Of a stretch of DNA of 64,000 nucleotides, positions 40,970 through 51,246 are shown piece after piece; the stretch's first letter is position 1; the number at the start of each line of letters is the position of its first letter. The position numbers and the translations under genes are program-made. Source of the stretch: Bacillus vallismortis (lineage in GTDB: Bacteria; Bacillota; Bacilli; Bacillales; Bacillaceae); the NCBI RefSeq assembly GCF_040784915.1, contig NZ_CP160797.1, positions 308,001-372,000 on the forward strand, given 5' to 3'. The notes beneath the pieces are model-generated. The model ran no database searches and was not told where the DNA came from. It was given only the letters and a program-made list of their open reading frames with translations.

Positions 40970-42517
40970 ATGACAACACCTTACAAACACGAGCCATTCA
41001 CAAATTTCCAGGATCAAAACAATGTAGAAGAGTTTAAAAAAGCGCTTGCGACGGTAAGCGAATATTTAGGAAAAGACTATCCGCTTGTCATTAACGGCGA
41101 GAGAGTGGAAACAGAAGCGAAAATCGTTTCGATCAACCCGGCTGATAAAGAAGAAGTCGTCGGCAGAGTGTCAAAAGCTTCTCAAGAGCACGCTGAGCAA
41201 GCAATTGAAGCGGCTGCGAAAGCATTCGAGGATTGGAGATACACGTCTCCGGAAGAAAGAGCGGCTGTCCTTTTCCGCGCTGCTGCCAAAGTCCGCAGAA
41301 GAAAACATGAATTCTCCGCTTTGCTTGTAAAAGAGGCAGGGAAGCCATGGAACGAGGCAGATGCTGATACGGCTGAAGCGATCGACTTTATGGAATATTA
41401 TGCACGCCAAATGATCGAACTGGCAAAAGGCAAACCTGTCAACAGCCGTGAAGGCGAGAAAAACCAATATGTATACACGCCGACTGGTGTAACAGTTGTT
41501 ATTCCGCCTTGGAACTTCTTGTTTGCGATCATGGCTGGCACGACAGTGGCGCCGATCGTTACTGGAAATACAGTTGTTCTTAAACCTGCGAGCGCGACAC
41601 CTGTCATTGCTGCGAAATTCGTTGAAGTGCTTGAAGAGTCTGGATTGCCGAAAGGTGTAGTCAACTTCGTTCCTGGCAGCGGGGCGGAAGTCGGTGACTA
41701 CCTTGTTGACCATCCGAAAACTAGCCTTATCACATTTACGGGATCAAGAGAAGTTGGTACGAGAATTTTCGAACGCGCGTCGAAAGTCCAGCCGGGCCAG
41801 CAGCACTTAAAACGTGTTATTGCTGAAATGGGCGGAAAAGATACAGTTGTCGTTTGTGAAGATGCAGATGTTGAACTTGCTGCACAATCGATCTTCCAGT
41901 CAGCGTTCGGCTTTGCGGGACAAAAATGTTCTGCAGGTTCACGTGCAGTTGTCCATGAAAAAGTGTATGATCAAGTATTGAAGCGTGTCATTGAAATTAC
42001 GGAATCTAAAGTGACAGCAAAACCTGACAGTGCGGATGTTTATATGGGGCCTGTCATTGACCAAGGTTCTTATGATAAAATTATGAGCTATATTGAGATC
42101 GGAAAACAGGAAGGACGTTTAGTAAGCGGCGGCACTGGTGACGATTCAAAAGGATACTTCATCAAACCGACGATCTTCGCTGACCTTGATCCGAAAGCAA
42201 GACTCATGCAGGAAGAAATTTTTGGGCCTGTCGTTGCATTTTCTAAAGTGTCAAACTTTGATGAAGCTTTAGAAGTGGCAAACAATACTGAGTACGGTTT
42301 GACAGGCGCTGTTATTACAAACGACCGCAAAAACATCGAGCGTGCGAAACAGGAATTCCATGTCGGAAACCTGTACTTCAACCGCAACTGTACAGGCGCT
42401 ATCGTCGGCTACCATCCGTTCGGCGGCTTCAAAATGTCCGGAACGGATTCAAAAGCAGGCGGGCCGGATTACTTGGCACTGCACATGCAGGCTAAAACGA
42501 TCAGTGAAATGTTCTAA
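40970..42517 (+). CDS. putC: 1-pyrroline-5-carboxylate dehydrogenase
   Basis: This 515-residue aldehyde dehydrogenase (YcgN) oxidises glutamate semialdehyde to glutamate with NAD, completing proline breakdown. The catalytic Cys lies in [11 protein letters not shown] and the general-base Glu in IAEMGGKD; the Rossmann stretch is [10 protein letters not shown]. It is a paralogue of RocA. It starts behind AAAGGAGAG, and a hairpin lies between it and putP. Confidence 0.96.
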   Translation: MTTPYKHEPFTNFQDQNNVEEFKKALATVSEYLGKDYPLVINGERVETEAKIVSINPADKEEVVGRVSKASQEHAEQAIEAAAKAFEDWRYTSPEERAAVLFRAAAKVRRRKHEFSALLVKEAGKPWNEADADTAEAIDFMEYYARQMIELAKGKPVNSREGEKNQYVYTPTGVTVVIPPWNFLFAIMAGTTVAPIVTGNTVVLKPASATPVIAAKFVEVLEESGLPKGVVNFVPGSGAEVGDYLVDHPKTSLITFTGSREVGTRIFERASKVQPGQQHLKRVIAEMGGKDTVVVCEDADVELAAQSIFQSAFGFAGQKCSAGSRAVVHEKVYDQVLKRVIEITESKVTAKPDSADVYMGPVIDQGSYDKIMSYIEIGKQEGRLVSGGTGDDSKGYFIKPTIFADLDPKARLMQEEIFGPVVAFSKVSNFDEALEVANNTEYGLTGAVITNDRKNIERAKQEFHVGNLYFNRNCTGAIVGYHPFGGFKMSGTDSKAGGPDYLALHMQAKTISEMF

Positions 42518-42526
42518 AGCGGGACT

Positions 42527-42559
42527 AAATGGGCATCCTCCCTGCGGGGATGTCCATTT
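42527..42559 (+). terminator. putC-putP intergenic hairpin, likely attenuator
   Basis: AAATGG-CATCC pairs with GGATG-CCATTT across single mismatches, but no proper T run follows. It may tune putP expression or protect the putBC message from decay. Confidence 0.5.
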
Positions 42560-42593
42560 CATCCATATACCATAAAAAAGAGGAGGAAGTGCC

Positions 42594-44063
42594 ATAGAAA
42601 ACACACAGCTGATTATTTCGATTTGTATTTATATGGCGGGGATGCTGCTGATCGGCTACTTTGCTTACAAGCGTACGTCGAATCTGACGGATTACATGCT
42701 GGGAGGACGCTCTTTGGGACCGGCCGTAACCGCTCTCAGTGCCGGCGCTGCCGATATGAGCGGCTGGCTGCTGATGGGGCTCCCGGGCGCTATGTTTTCA
42801 ACGGGTCTGAGCGGTGTGTGGATTGCGTTCGGACTTTGTCTTGGAGCATGGGCGAACTGGCTCTACGTCGCGCCGCGGCTGAGAACCTATACGGAACAAG
42901 CGGGGAATTCCATCACAATTCCCGGATTCCTAGAAAACCGCTTCGGAGATCAAACAAAGCTTCTTAGATTGTTTTCAGGGATTGTGATTTTAGTCTTCTT
43001 CACATTTTATGTTTCGTCTGGAATGGTATCCGGCGGTGTTTTATTCAACAGTATTTTGGGGATGGAATATCATACAGGCTTGTGGGTTGTGACTGGTGTT
43101 GTTGTGGCATATACTCTGTTTGGCGGCTTTTTGGCAGTCAGCTGGACAGATTTTGTTCAGGGGATCATTATGTTTGCCGCACTCATTCTTGTTCCGATCG
43201 TTACGTTTTTCCACACGGGAGGAACAAGTGAAGCAGTTACTGAAATCCGGTCTGTTGATCCAGATATGTTTAATATTTTCAAAGGAACAAGCGTCCTTGG
43301 CATTATTTCTTTGTTTGCATGGGGTTTGGGATACTTTGGACAGCCGCATATCATTGTGCGTTTTATGGCAATAACGTCTGTCAAAGAGATCAAAAAAGCG
43401 CGCAGAATCGGAATGGGCTGGATGATGTTGTCGGCAGTCGGCGCTGTGCTGACCGGTTTGGGCGGAATCGCTTATTACCATCAGAATGGCATGACACTGA
43501 AGGACCCAGAGACGATCTTTATTCAATTAGGGAATATTTTGTTCCATCCGATTATTACAGGTTTTCTGATATCAGCTATTTTGGCCGCGATTATGAGTAC
43601 AATTTCTTCCCAGCTGCTTGTGACATCAAGCTCTTTGGTAGAAGATTTGTATAAGTCGATGTTCAGGCGCTCAGCCTCTGATAAAGAGCTGGTGTTTTTG
43701 GGCCGTTTGGCTGTGCTTGTGATTTCTGTCATCGCGTTATTCCTAGCTTGGGAGAAAAATAATACGATCCTTGGATTGGTTAGCTACGCGTGGGCTGGCT
43801 TCGGCGCATCATTCGGGCCGGTTGTACTGCTCAGTCTGTTTTGGAAACGAATGACTAAATGGGGGGCACTCGCCGGCATGATTGTGGGAGCAGCAACTGT
43901 AATCATTTGGGCGAATGCCGGTCTTTCGGATTTTCTGTATGAAATCATACCTGGTTTTGCTGCGAGCCTATTATCTGTCTTTATCGTCAGTATATTGACG
44001 CAGGCTCCGTCACAAGCTGTCGCAGACCAGTTTAAAGACTACCAAGATACAATGTCACAATAA
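42594..44063 (+). CDS. putP: Sodium/proline symporter with ATA start
   Basis: This sodium:solute symporter (YcgO) imports proline for PutBC. It has about 13 helices, with YMLGGRSLGPAVTALSAGAADMSGW (in parts) and SGMVSGG typical of PutP. The ribosome site AGGAGG (42581-42586) is seven bases from an in-frame ATA at 42594. No ATG, GTG or TTG occurs in frame between the stop codon at 42573 and ATG 42633, which lies inside helix 1 with no ribosome site. Starting at ATA gives 489 residues and an N-terminus aligned with OpuE; starting at 42633 gives 476 and a truncated helix. Confidence 0.85.
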   Translation: MENTQLIISICIYMAGMLLIGYFAYKRTSNLTDYMLGGRSLGPAVTALSAGAADMSGWLLMGLPGAMFSTGLSGVWIAFGLCLGAWANWLYVAPRLRTYTEQAGNSITIPGFLENRFGDQTKLLRLFSGIVILVFFTFYVSSGMVSGGVLFNSILGMEYHTGLWVVTGVVVAYTLFGGFLAVSWTDFVQGIIMFAALILVPIVTFFHTGGTSEAVTEIRSVDPDMFNIFKGTSVLGIISLFAWGLGYFGQPHIIVRFMAITSVKEIKKARRIGMGWMMLSAVGAVLTGLGGIAYYHQNGMTLKDPETIFIQLGNILFHPIITGFLISAILAAIMSTISSQLLVTSSSLVEDLYKSMFRRSASDKELVFLGRLAVLVISVIALFLAWEKNNTILGLVSYAWAGFGASFGPVVLLSLFWKRMTKWGALAGMIVGAATVIIWANAGLSDFLYEIIPGFAASLLSVFIVSILTQAPSQAVADQFKDYQDTMSQ

Positions 44064-44218
44064 AGATCGAAAGGAGGAGGAAGGGGCTGTCCCTTTTTCC
44101 TCTTTTCTCCTTTTAAACGGGCCGTTTTTTTCTTTTGGAAACAAACGTATTTTTTTTCTATACAAATAGACCCCGTATGGATATGATTAAAGTAAAAAAA
44201 AGTATAGGAGAAAAAGGT

Positions 44219-45454
44219 ATGGAAGAGCTTTTAGAGAGAGTTTTTTCATTTTCAGATGTCGATAAGCTGATTGACTTCATCAGTTATGAACTGCAAAAAC
44301 CAGTCATACTGGAAAGCGCAGATTTCTTTTTGTTAGCCTATAATTCTTACTATATTAACCATTTTGATTCTGCCAACCAGCAGACTATTTTTTCAAAAAA
44401 ATGCCCGGTTCAGATTTTTGAGAGATTTCTGAAGGATGGAGTCATTGAAAAACTGAAAACAGAACCTGAGCCTTTTCGCGTCAATAAAATTGAAAGCATT
44501 GGGTTAAACCAGAGAGTGGTCGTGAGTGCGAAACACAAAGGGGATGTCATGGGCTACATCTGGGTTCAGGAGCTGGACCAAAATCTGACGGAAGAAGAAC
44601 TCGACTTTTTGTATGAGACCTCTTTCCATGTCGGGAAAATCATTTATAAAACGAACAAGCTGAAACAGGAAAAGGAAGAAAAAGCAGAAGATCTTGTCAA
44701 ACGGGCGATCTATCAGCAATTTACCTCTGAGAAGGAACTCAAACGGGAAGCCGAAAGGATTAACACCGTGCTGCCTTCCATGTTTTCAGTTGTCATCCTG
44801 CACGCCGCGAATGGGGATGGGGAAGCGGTTGAGGATTTAAAGGAAAATATCAGGTCGTACCTAAATTTACGGGATAAAGTCAGTCATGTCTTAACGATTG
44901 ATTCAAATATTGTCATCGTCGTAGCGAGTTTTTCCCAAAAAAGCTCCGTCTCCTCGGCAGCTTCTGAATTTATTAACAAGCTGTTAACACATTTTCACTT
45001 TCAAAGAATTCCCACCCCTATTTATATCGGTATCGGAAACGAATATGATCACCTTTTAAAGCTTGGCAAGAGCTACACAGAAGCGCTTGAAGTGATCAAA
45101 GCCGCGGAAATCACCGGCAATCAGGAAAACATTCCATATGAATATGCAAAACTCGGCATTTACCGTTATTTAGAAAGCATTGAACAGAAAAATAAATTTT
45201 TAAAATACGAGAATAAGGATTTGGCTTTATTAAAAGCAAAAGACCAAGAAAGCAGCACCGAGCTGCTGAAAACGCTGGAAATCTATCTTCTCAACAACTG
45301 CAAAACAAAACCAGCAGCAGAACAGCTGTTTATTCACCAGAATACATTGAATTACCGCATCAAACAGATTACTGAAATGACGTCGATAAATTTAAGCGAT
45401 TTTAGGACACGATGCCAGCTCTATCTCGATTTGATGCTGATGAAAAAGAAATAA
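44219..45454 (+). CDS. putR: PucR-type activator of the put operon
   Basis: This 411-residue regulator (YcgP) activates putBCP in response to proline. It has a long sensor region and a C-terminal PucR-type helix-turn-helix (NCKTKPAAEQLFIHQNTLNYRIKQI in parts). The longer frame from 44135 is rejected because ATG 44219 has TAGGAG eight bases upstream. It lies 155 bp downstream of putP, probably with its own promoter. Confidence 0.92.
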   Translation: MEELLERVFSFSDVDKLIDFISYELQKPVILESADFFLLAYNSYYINHFDSANQQTIFSKKCPVQIFERFLKDGVIEKLKTEPEPFRVNKIESIGLNQRVVVSAKHKGDVMGYIWVQELDQNLTEEELDFLYETSFHVGKIIYKTNKLKQEKEEKAEDLVKRAIYQQFTSEKELKREAERINTVLPSMFSVVILHAANGDGEAVEDLKENIRSYLNLRDKVSHVLTIDSNIVIVVASFSQKSSVSSAASEFINKLLTHFHFQRIPTPIYIGIGNEYDHLLKLGKSYTEALEVIKAAEITGNQENIPYEYAKLGIYRYLESIEQKNKFLKYENKDLALLKAKDQESSTELLKTLEIYLLNNCKTKPAAEQLFIHQNTLNYRIKQITEMTSINLSDFRTRCQLYLDLMLMKKK

Positions 45455-45482
45455 AAAAGAAACCAGTCCGTGTACTGGTTTC
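45452..45482 (-). terminator. Terminator of ycgRQ
   Basis: GAAACCAGT and ACTGGTTTC form a 9-bp stem. The T-rich tract lies on the minus-strand side (plus-strand AAAAAA at 45453-45458), so it serves ycgQ best; it may also act weakly on putR. Confidence 0.75.
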
Positions 45483-45490
45483 GTCTTCAC

Positions 45491-46336
45491 TTAAAATCCT
45501 CTGTAAACGTAAGGATCATCAGGCTTTTTAATGGTGTTCCAGTCGGTCACTTTCAGAACAGGAAGCGTTGATTTGAAAGGCTGATAATATTCTGAGGCCA
45601 GCGTGCCCTTAATATGAATCCATTCATCATCCTCGATGTTGATGTCCTTCGGAAACTCCACAAGCATCCCGTAAACGCCGGAATCAGCGATACAGTGAAT
45701 GACGCCAAACCTCAACACGAACAGCTGGTTTTTGTTAATCGCATTTCCTTTATACGCAAATCCATGAAATTCAATCGTCCGTCCGAGAAATTCGCCAGGA
45801 TAGTTATATATGGTTTCCATGCCTTTTAGGAAATCTTCATCGGTCAGCGAAATCTCTTTCTTGCTGGAATATTTCTTAAACAGTTGTTTCATCTGTTTAT
45901 CATAGCTGTCTTGCGCGTAGTAAAGGCTGGCATCAGGCCGCAAATACTGTGTTTGCGAGTAATGGTCTCCGCTCTCCATCGCCTTAAACGAGAACCCTTT
46001 TGTTTTGACAATGGATGAGTCAAGCGTCGCAATCGGGAAGAAAATACCCGACACCAAAGGGAAAAGAAAAACAACATAAATCAAATAACGCTGATAAAAT
46101 GGCTTGTTTTGTTCATGCTCGTGATCATGGCCGCATCCGCAATCATGATTATGCCCGCCTTTTTCAGGCGACTTGATAAATACATATGCTTGAACGGCTG
46201 TCAGTATGGCCAGCAGGAAGATCGCAATAAAGGAAAGATAGGCATATTTCATATTGATATATTTTGTAAGATTTCCTGAGGCATGCAGATGATAAAAGAA
46301 AAACGTAAATCCCATCAGCACCAATAGACGAAACAT
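45491..46336 (-). CDS. ycgQ: DUF1980 / TIGR03943-type protein, partner of YcgR
   Basis: This 281-residue protein has two N-terminal helices (LLVLMGFTFFFYHLH; YLSFIAIFLLAILTAVQAYVF) and a third near residue 95, then an OB-like domain ending GTLASEYYQPFKSTLPVLKV. Between helices 2 and 3 is a metal-binding-like stretch with HNHDCGCGHDHEHE. It is always paired with a YcgR-type permease. The transported substrate is unknown; the His/Cys loop hints at a metal. Confidence 0.85.
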   Translation of the reverse strand: MFRLLVLMGFTFFFYHLHASGNLTKYINMKYAYLSFIAIFLLAILTAVQAYVFIKSPEKGGHNHDCGCGHDHEHEQNKPFYQRYLIYVVFLFPLVSGIFFPIATLDSSIVKTKGFSFKAMESGDHYSQTQYLRPDASLYYAQDSYDKQMKQLFKKYSSKKEISLTDEDFLKGMETIYNYPGEFLGRTIEFHGFAYKGNAINKNQLFVLRFGVIHCIADSGVYGMLVEFPKDINIEDDEWIHIKGTLASEYYQPFKSTLPVLKVTDWNTIKKPDDPYVYRGF

Positions 46337-46340
46337 CCAA

Positions 46341-47225
46341 TCACCCCTTTACCAGTAGTGATCCCGCTAAGACGAGCACGACAATGTACGTAATCAGCAG
46401 GAAAACAAATCGTTTTTTAAAGGCCGCAAGCATCATCAATAGATTCTTAATATCCACCATCGCACCAAAGACGAGAAAGGCGATTAACGATCCTAATGAA
46501 AATGTGCTGCTGAAGGAAGACGCGATGAACGCATCAACTTCTGAACAGAGCGACAAGACAAACGCCAGCCCCATCATCACAAGGGAAGAGGATACATCAT
46601 TCTGCCCGATCGCAAGCAGAGTGGATGTTTTGACATACGTCTGCATAGCGGCTGCGATAAAGGCGCCGATAATTAAATATTTCCCCACGGAGAAAAATTC
46701 TTCAATGGCATGACGCAAGGTCCCTCCCAGCTTTTGCAGCAGGGTGTGGTGATGATGGTGGTGATGCCCGGGTTCATGAGGCTTTAAAAGCTGGTTATCT
46801 TTAAATTGATAGGATAAGATAATCCCAATGATCACCGATACCGCGAGCGCCAGTCCGCCCCGATAAAAGACAACGCTCCATCTGTTCCCGAACGCAATAA
46901 AAGTAGAAAATAAGACGATAGGATTGATGATCGGCGCGGTCAGCATGAAAGCAACGCCCGCATGCAGAGGAACCCCCTTTAGCAGAAGCCGCCTTGTAAT
47001 CGGGATAATGCCGCACTCGCAGGCGGGAAATAATACGCCGGCTAGCGCACCAAATAAAACGGCGAGAAAGCGGTTCTTTGGCATGATCCTTGCAATCATT
47101 TCTTCAGAAACAAACATTTGAATGATTCCGGAAAGGATGACGCCGATCAGAATAAACGGAATGGCTTCTATTAAAATGCTGATAAAAATAGAATTCAGCT
47201 GAAGAAAAGATGATTGTGCTGTCAC
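46341..47225 (-). CDS. ycgR: UPF0718/DUF318-family permease
   Basis: This 294-residue membrane protein has about eight helices in two repeats, with the family blocks GALAGVLFPACECGIIPITRRLL (in parts) and SLCSEVDAFIASSF. Both contain conserved Cys/Glu that could bind metal, and a run of seven His lies between the two halves. GTG 47225 is chosen because GGAGG sits upstream at the right distance; the ATG six codons earlier precedes that site. ycgQ follows 4 bp later. Confidence 0.85.
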   Translation of the reverse strand: MTAQSSFLQLNSIFISILIEAIPFILIGVILSGIIQMFVSEEMIARIMPKNRFLAVLFGALAGVLFPACECGIIPITRRLLLKGVPLHAGVAFMLTAPIINPIVLFSTFIAFGNRWSVVFYRGGLALAVSVIIGIILSYQFKDNQLLKPHEPGHHHHHHHTLLQKLGGTLRHAIEEFFSVGKYLIIGAFIAAAMQTYVKTSTLLAIGQNDVSSSLVMMGLAFVLSLCSEVDAFIASSFSSTFSLGSLIAFLVFGAMVDIKNLLMMLAAFKKRFVFLLITYIVVLVLAGSLLVKG

Positions 47226-47321
47226 AATAAAACCTCCGCTCATGTTAAGCTGCCTTTTATCATATCAGAAAAAAGGCACTGCTTGTTTGACGGAGGAGGA
47301 GGAAAAATTGTTTCACTTTGT

Positions 47322-48176
47322 TTAGGATTCTAAAAATTCGAGTATGATTCTATCTGTTTCAGCAGCTTCTTTCCCGAGCCAGATCAGGTGCCCCCATGAG
47401 TGAAGCAAATGGAGAGCAGCGTCAGGAATGTGTTTTTTTGCATAATGTGCATGTGACTTGTTGATAAATCCATCATAAACACTCTGCATAATCAGTACGG
47501 GGCACGGGATGGCCTGCAGCTCCTTTGAAGAGATAGCGGCGGTTTGTGACAAGTCTAGCAGAAATCCGTCACCGGAGCGCTGCCGGCTGTTCATTTTCCG
47601 AAATGCTTCTATGTCTTTTTCATCCATCATGGACTTGATTCGCTGAAACGAAAGCGTGCTGAATTGCGGGCTCATGGCTTGAAACATCAAACGCGGGAAG
47701 GCGTTATTCAAATAAGAAATCAGCTTCCATATCCGCTTTTCCAACGGCGGGCGGAAGAGGATTCTCCCCATTTTATATTCAATGTCTTTTGGAGTGAGCC
47801 ATTCTTTGGTGACCGCGGATTGCAGGGTCAGAGTGTTCACCCTTTCCGGATATTGTGAGGCAAAGCTTATGCCGCTCGGCCCTCCTGCTGAGATGGCTAT
47901 GACATGGACACTGTCGATTTGTAAATGACTTAATAGTTTTACATAGAAACGACAGGCGTCAGCAAGACTTTTTCCAATCTCTTTTGACGTTCGTCCGTAA
48001 CCGGGCCTTGAAGGCGTGATGATGGAATACCCATGCTCAATCAGCGCCGTGTACCCGAATTCCTCATAACAATTTGAATGCCCGCCATGCATGACAAGAA
48101 TGGGAGCTCCCTTGCCTGTAACAGAATATTCTAGTGTATGTCCTTCGAAAGTGATCGTTTCAACTCGTCTTTTCAT
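47322..48176 (-). CDS. ycgS: Alpha/beta hydrolase
   Basis: This 284-residue hydrolase has the oxyanion block LVMHGGHSNCYEEF, a nucleophile Ser in AISAGGPSG (G at the usual +2 position), and a likely catalytic His in LLHSWGHLIW. It resembles aromatic-compound hydrolases but the substrate is unknown. ATG 48176 has ATAGGAG upstream. It is divergent from ycgT by 164 bp. Confidence 0.87.
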   Translation of the reverse strand: MKRRVETITFEGHTLEYSVTGKGAPILVMHGGHSNCYEEFGYTALIEHGYSIITPSRPGYGRTSKEIGKSLADACRFYVKLLSHLQIDSVHVIAISAGGPSGISFASQYPERVNTLTLQSAVTKEWLTPKDIEYKMGRILFRPPLEKRIWKLISYLNNAFPRLMFQAMSPQFSTLSFQRIKSMMDEKDIEAFRKMNSRQRSGDGFLLDLSQTAAISSKELQAIPCPVLIMQSVYDGFINKSHAHYAKKHIPDAALHLLHSWGHLIWLGKEAAETDRIILEFLES

Positions 48177-48282
48177 CTGTTTCTCCTATTTGTTTTTCTG
48201 CCTATTATAGGGTTTTCAACAATTTATCACAAGGAGCAGAAATGAATAAACACAGGCTCGTGAAATATGATATACTTTTTAT

Positions 48283-48297
48283 TGATATTCATTCTCA
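48283..48297. promoter_or_regulatory. Fur box upstream of ycgT
   Basis: TGATATTCATTCTCA matches 12 of the 14 defined bases of the 7-1-7 Fur operator TGATAAT-N-ATTATCA. ycgT of B. subtilis belongs to the Fur regulon as I recall. Confidence 0.75.
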
Positions 48298-48313
48298 ATT
48301 AAAACGATTTTGA

Positions 48314-49377
<1,064 letters not shown>

Positions 49378-49383
49378 CCGCAA

Positions 49384-50829
49384 TTAGCTGTGAATGAGCT
49401 TTTTTTCCGCCTGTTGATTTTGAATTAAAGCAAATAATTCATCCTGCTCTTGGACCGCTGTGAATCCATAAGCATCGGCAGTTGAGTCATCGCCTATGCA
49501 GACGATAGGAGGTCGGTTAGCTGATGGCTCCGGCGAAATACCAATTTGTTCGCCTGCGCTGATCAATTGCTGAACGGACGGCTTGCTCGGGCAAATGACC
49601 ATATGCAGCGGAGATTCACTGATGGTTCGCTGAATCATGTGGGTGAACCGGTCATCTATGACGTTTTCATGGGTGATATAAAACGTACAGGACTCATGCT
49701 TCTGCACGTTTTCCACTGAATGGCGGCTCCCGACAACAAGACGTTTTTCTGAATCAGGCTGAGTGGCGGAGACGAGAAAGCCCCGTTTTTCAAGCTCTGT
49801 CACTGCCTGTTCAGATGCCGCACTCAGTCGGGCTGTCAGCTGGCGTACGTCGATTTTCTTGGATGCCAGCGCTTGGAAAAATTCACAAACCGCACGGCGC
49901 GATGTGAAAACAATGTCTTCAAAGGTGCCGATCTTTCGAAGAATCTCTTCATTGACAGGCATGTTTTCGGTCCGCCATTTCGGCCACTCGATGACATCGG
50001 CACCGGAAGCACGCAGCTTGTCTGCAAGCTGGTCTTCATCATTGCCATGAGTGACGACCATCATGTGCTGGCCGATGAGCGGTTTGCTCTCAAACCAGCT
50101 GTGTGTTTGAAAATTGACGATATCCCCGATGACGATAATCGCAGGGTTTGTGATCTGGTGTTCCTGTATTTTCTGCTGAATGTTCACAAGCGAGCCTTTC
50201 ACACTCCGCTGGCGGCCCCACGTTCCCCATTGGACCACAATGACAGGAATGGAAGGAGATTTTCCGTACGCAATGAGCTGCTGGCAAATATAAGACAAAT
50301 TCTTAACGCCCATGTAAAAGACAAGGGTTTGAACGCTTCTGGCAAGCCCTTCCCAATCGAGATTCGGCGTTCCTTTTAATGATTTATCATGTGCTGTAAT
50401 CATGGCAAAAGATGATGCGAAATCCCGATGCGTGACGGGGATGCCCGCATATAACGGCGCTGCAATTCCGGAGGTGATACCCGGCACCATTTCATAGCGG
50501 ATGCCGTGCTCATAGAGAGCTTCTGCTTCCTCGCCGACTCTGCCGAATACGCTCGGATCTCCGCCTTTCAAACGGACGACGGTTAATCCTTTTGATGCTT
50601 TTTCAACCAGCAGGGCATTAATTTCTCTTTGTTTCATAAAATGGCGGTCTGGCAGTTTTCCGCAATAAATAAATTGGCAGGCTGGTGATGCGAATTCGAG
50701 CAGCTTCGGGTTGGCGAGCCGGTCATATAAAATAACATCTGCTTTCTCCAGCGCCTGTTTCCCTTTGATGGTGAGCAGCCCCGGATCGCCGGGGCCTGCT
50801 CCCACGAAATATACGATTCCGTTCTTCAT
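49384..50829 (-). CDS. nasF: Uroporphyrinogen III methyltransferase fused to HemD-like domain
   Basis: This 481-residue two-domain protein has an N-terminal SAM-dependent uroporphyrin-III C-methyltransferase (VGAGPGDPGLLTIKG, VRLKGGDPSVFGR, GITSGIAAPLYAGIPVTHRD in parts). The C-terminal half is uroporphyrinogen-III-synthase-like (from about MMVVTHGNDEDQLADKL). It makes precorrin-2 for the sirohaem of nitrite reductase NasD. ATG 50829 follows GGAAGG. It is the last gene of nasBCDEF. Confidence 0.94.
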   Translation of the reverse strand: MKNGIVYFVGAGPGDPGLLTIKGKQALEKADVILYDRLANPKLLEFASPACQFIYCGKLPDRHFMKQREINALLVEKASKGLTVVRLKGGDPSVFGRVGEEAEALYEHGIRYEMVPGITSGIAAPLYAGIPVTHRDFASSFAMITAHDKSLKGTPNLDWEGLARSVQTLVFYMGVKNLSYICQQLIAYGKSPSIPVIVVQWGTWGRQRSVKGSLVNIQQKIQEHQITNPAIIVIGDIVNFQTHSWFESKPLIGQHMMVVTHGNDEDQLADKLRASGADVIEWPKWRTENMPVNEEILRKIGTFEDIVFTSRRAVCEFFQALASKKIDVRQLTARLSAASEQAVTELEKRGFLVSATQPDSEKRLVVGSRHSVENVQKHESCTFYITHENVIDDRFTHMIQRTISESPLHMVICPSKPSVQQLISAGEQIGISPEPSANRPPIVCIGDDSTADAYGFTAVQEQDELFALIQNQQAEKKLIHS

Positions 50830-50893
50830 GTCATGTCATCCTTCCGTCACTGTAAAAATGAAGGATCACTTGAAAAGTGATCCGGTCTTTTGA

Positions 50894-51214
50894 TCAATAT
50901 ACGAGATAAACATGTTCTCCTTCGATCAGCGTTTCGTATGTTTTGACGCATCCGTGATCCGGTGCTTGGACGGTTCCATCTTCTAAGGAGATTTTCCAGT
51001 CGTGCATCGGGCAAAAAACATATTCGCCGCTGACGATACCTTCCGCTAGAACGCCGCCCTTGTGCGGACAGCGGTTTTCGATGGCACGGACGCTTCCGTT
51101 TGAAAGCTTAAAAACCGCGAGTTCCTTATCTTCAATATACACTGTTTTGCCTAATTGTTCAGGCAATTCTTCAATTTTTCCGATCCATACTTTTGTTGCG
51201 CCTTTGTTTACCAT
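50894..51214 (-). CDS. nasE: Assimilatory nitrite reductase small subunit, Rieske protein
   Basis: This 106-residue NirD-type protein keeps the Rieske ligands CPHKGG and CPMHDW, which would hold a [2Fe-2S] cluster. It partners NasD in reducing nitrite to ammonium. ATG 51214 has AAGGAGG upstream; the frame extends 11 codons further but then overlaps the ribosome site. It lies between nasD and nasF. Confidence 0.95.
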   Translation of the reverse strand: MVNKGATKVWIGKIEELPEQLGKTVYIEDKELAVFKLSNGSVRAIENRCPHKGGVLAEGIVSGEYVFCPMHDWKISLEDGTVQAPDHGCVKTYETLIEGEHVYLVY

Positions 51215-51246
51215 GTTCATTCCTCCTTCATGTTTGTTTTTTGTCA

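Noticed and set aside
46741-46766. The run of His codons in ycgR as a sequencing artefact or microsatellite
   Set aside because: The reading frame is intact, the codons are mixed CAC/CAT, and the His-rich partner loop in ycgQ supports a real metal-binding stretch.
47252-47277. Hairpin GCCTTTT...AAAAAGGC before ycgR as a terminator
   Set aside because: On the minus strand, where it would lie in the ycgR leader, no T run follows, and no gene on either strand ends next to it. It may be chance.
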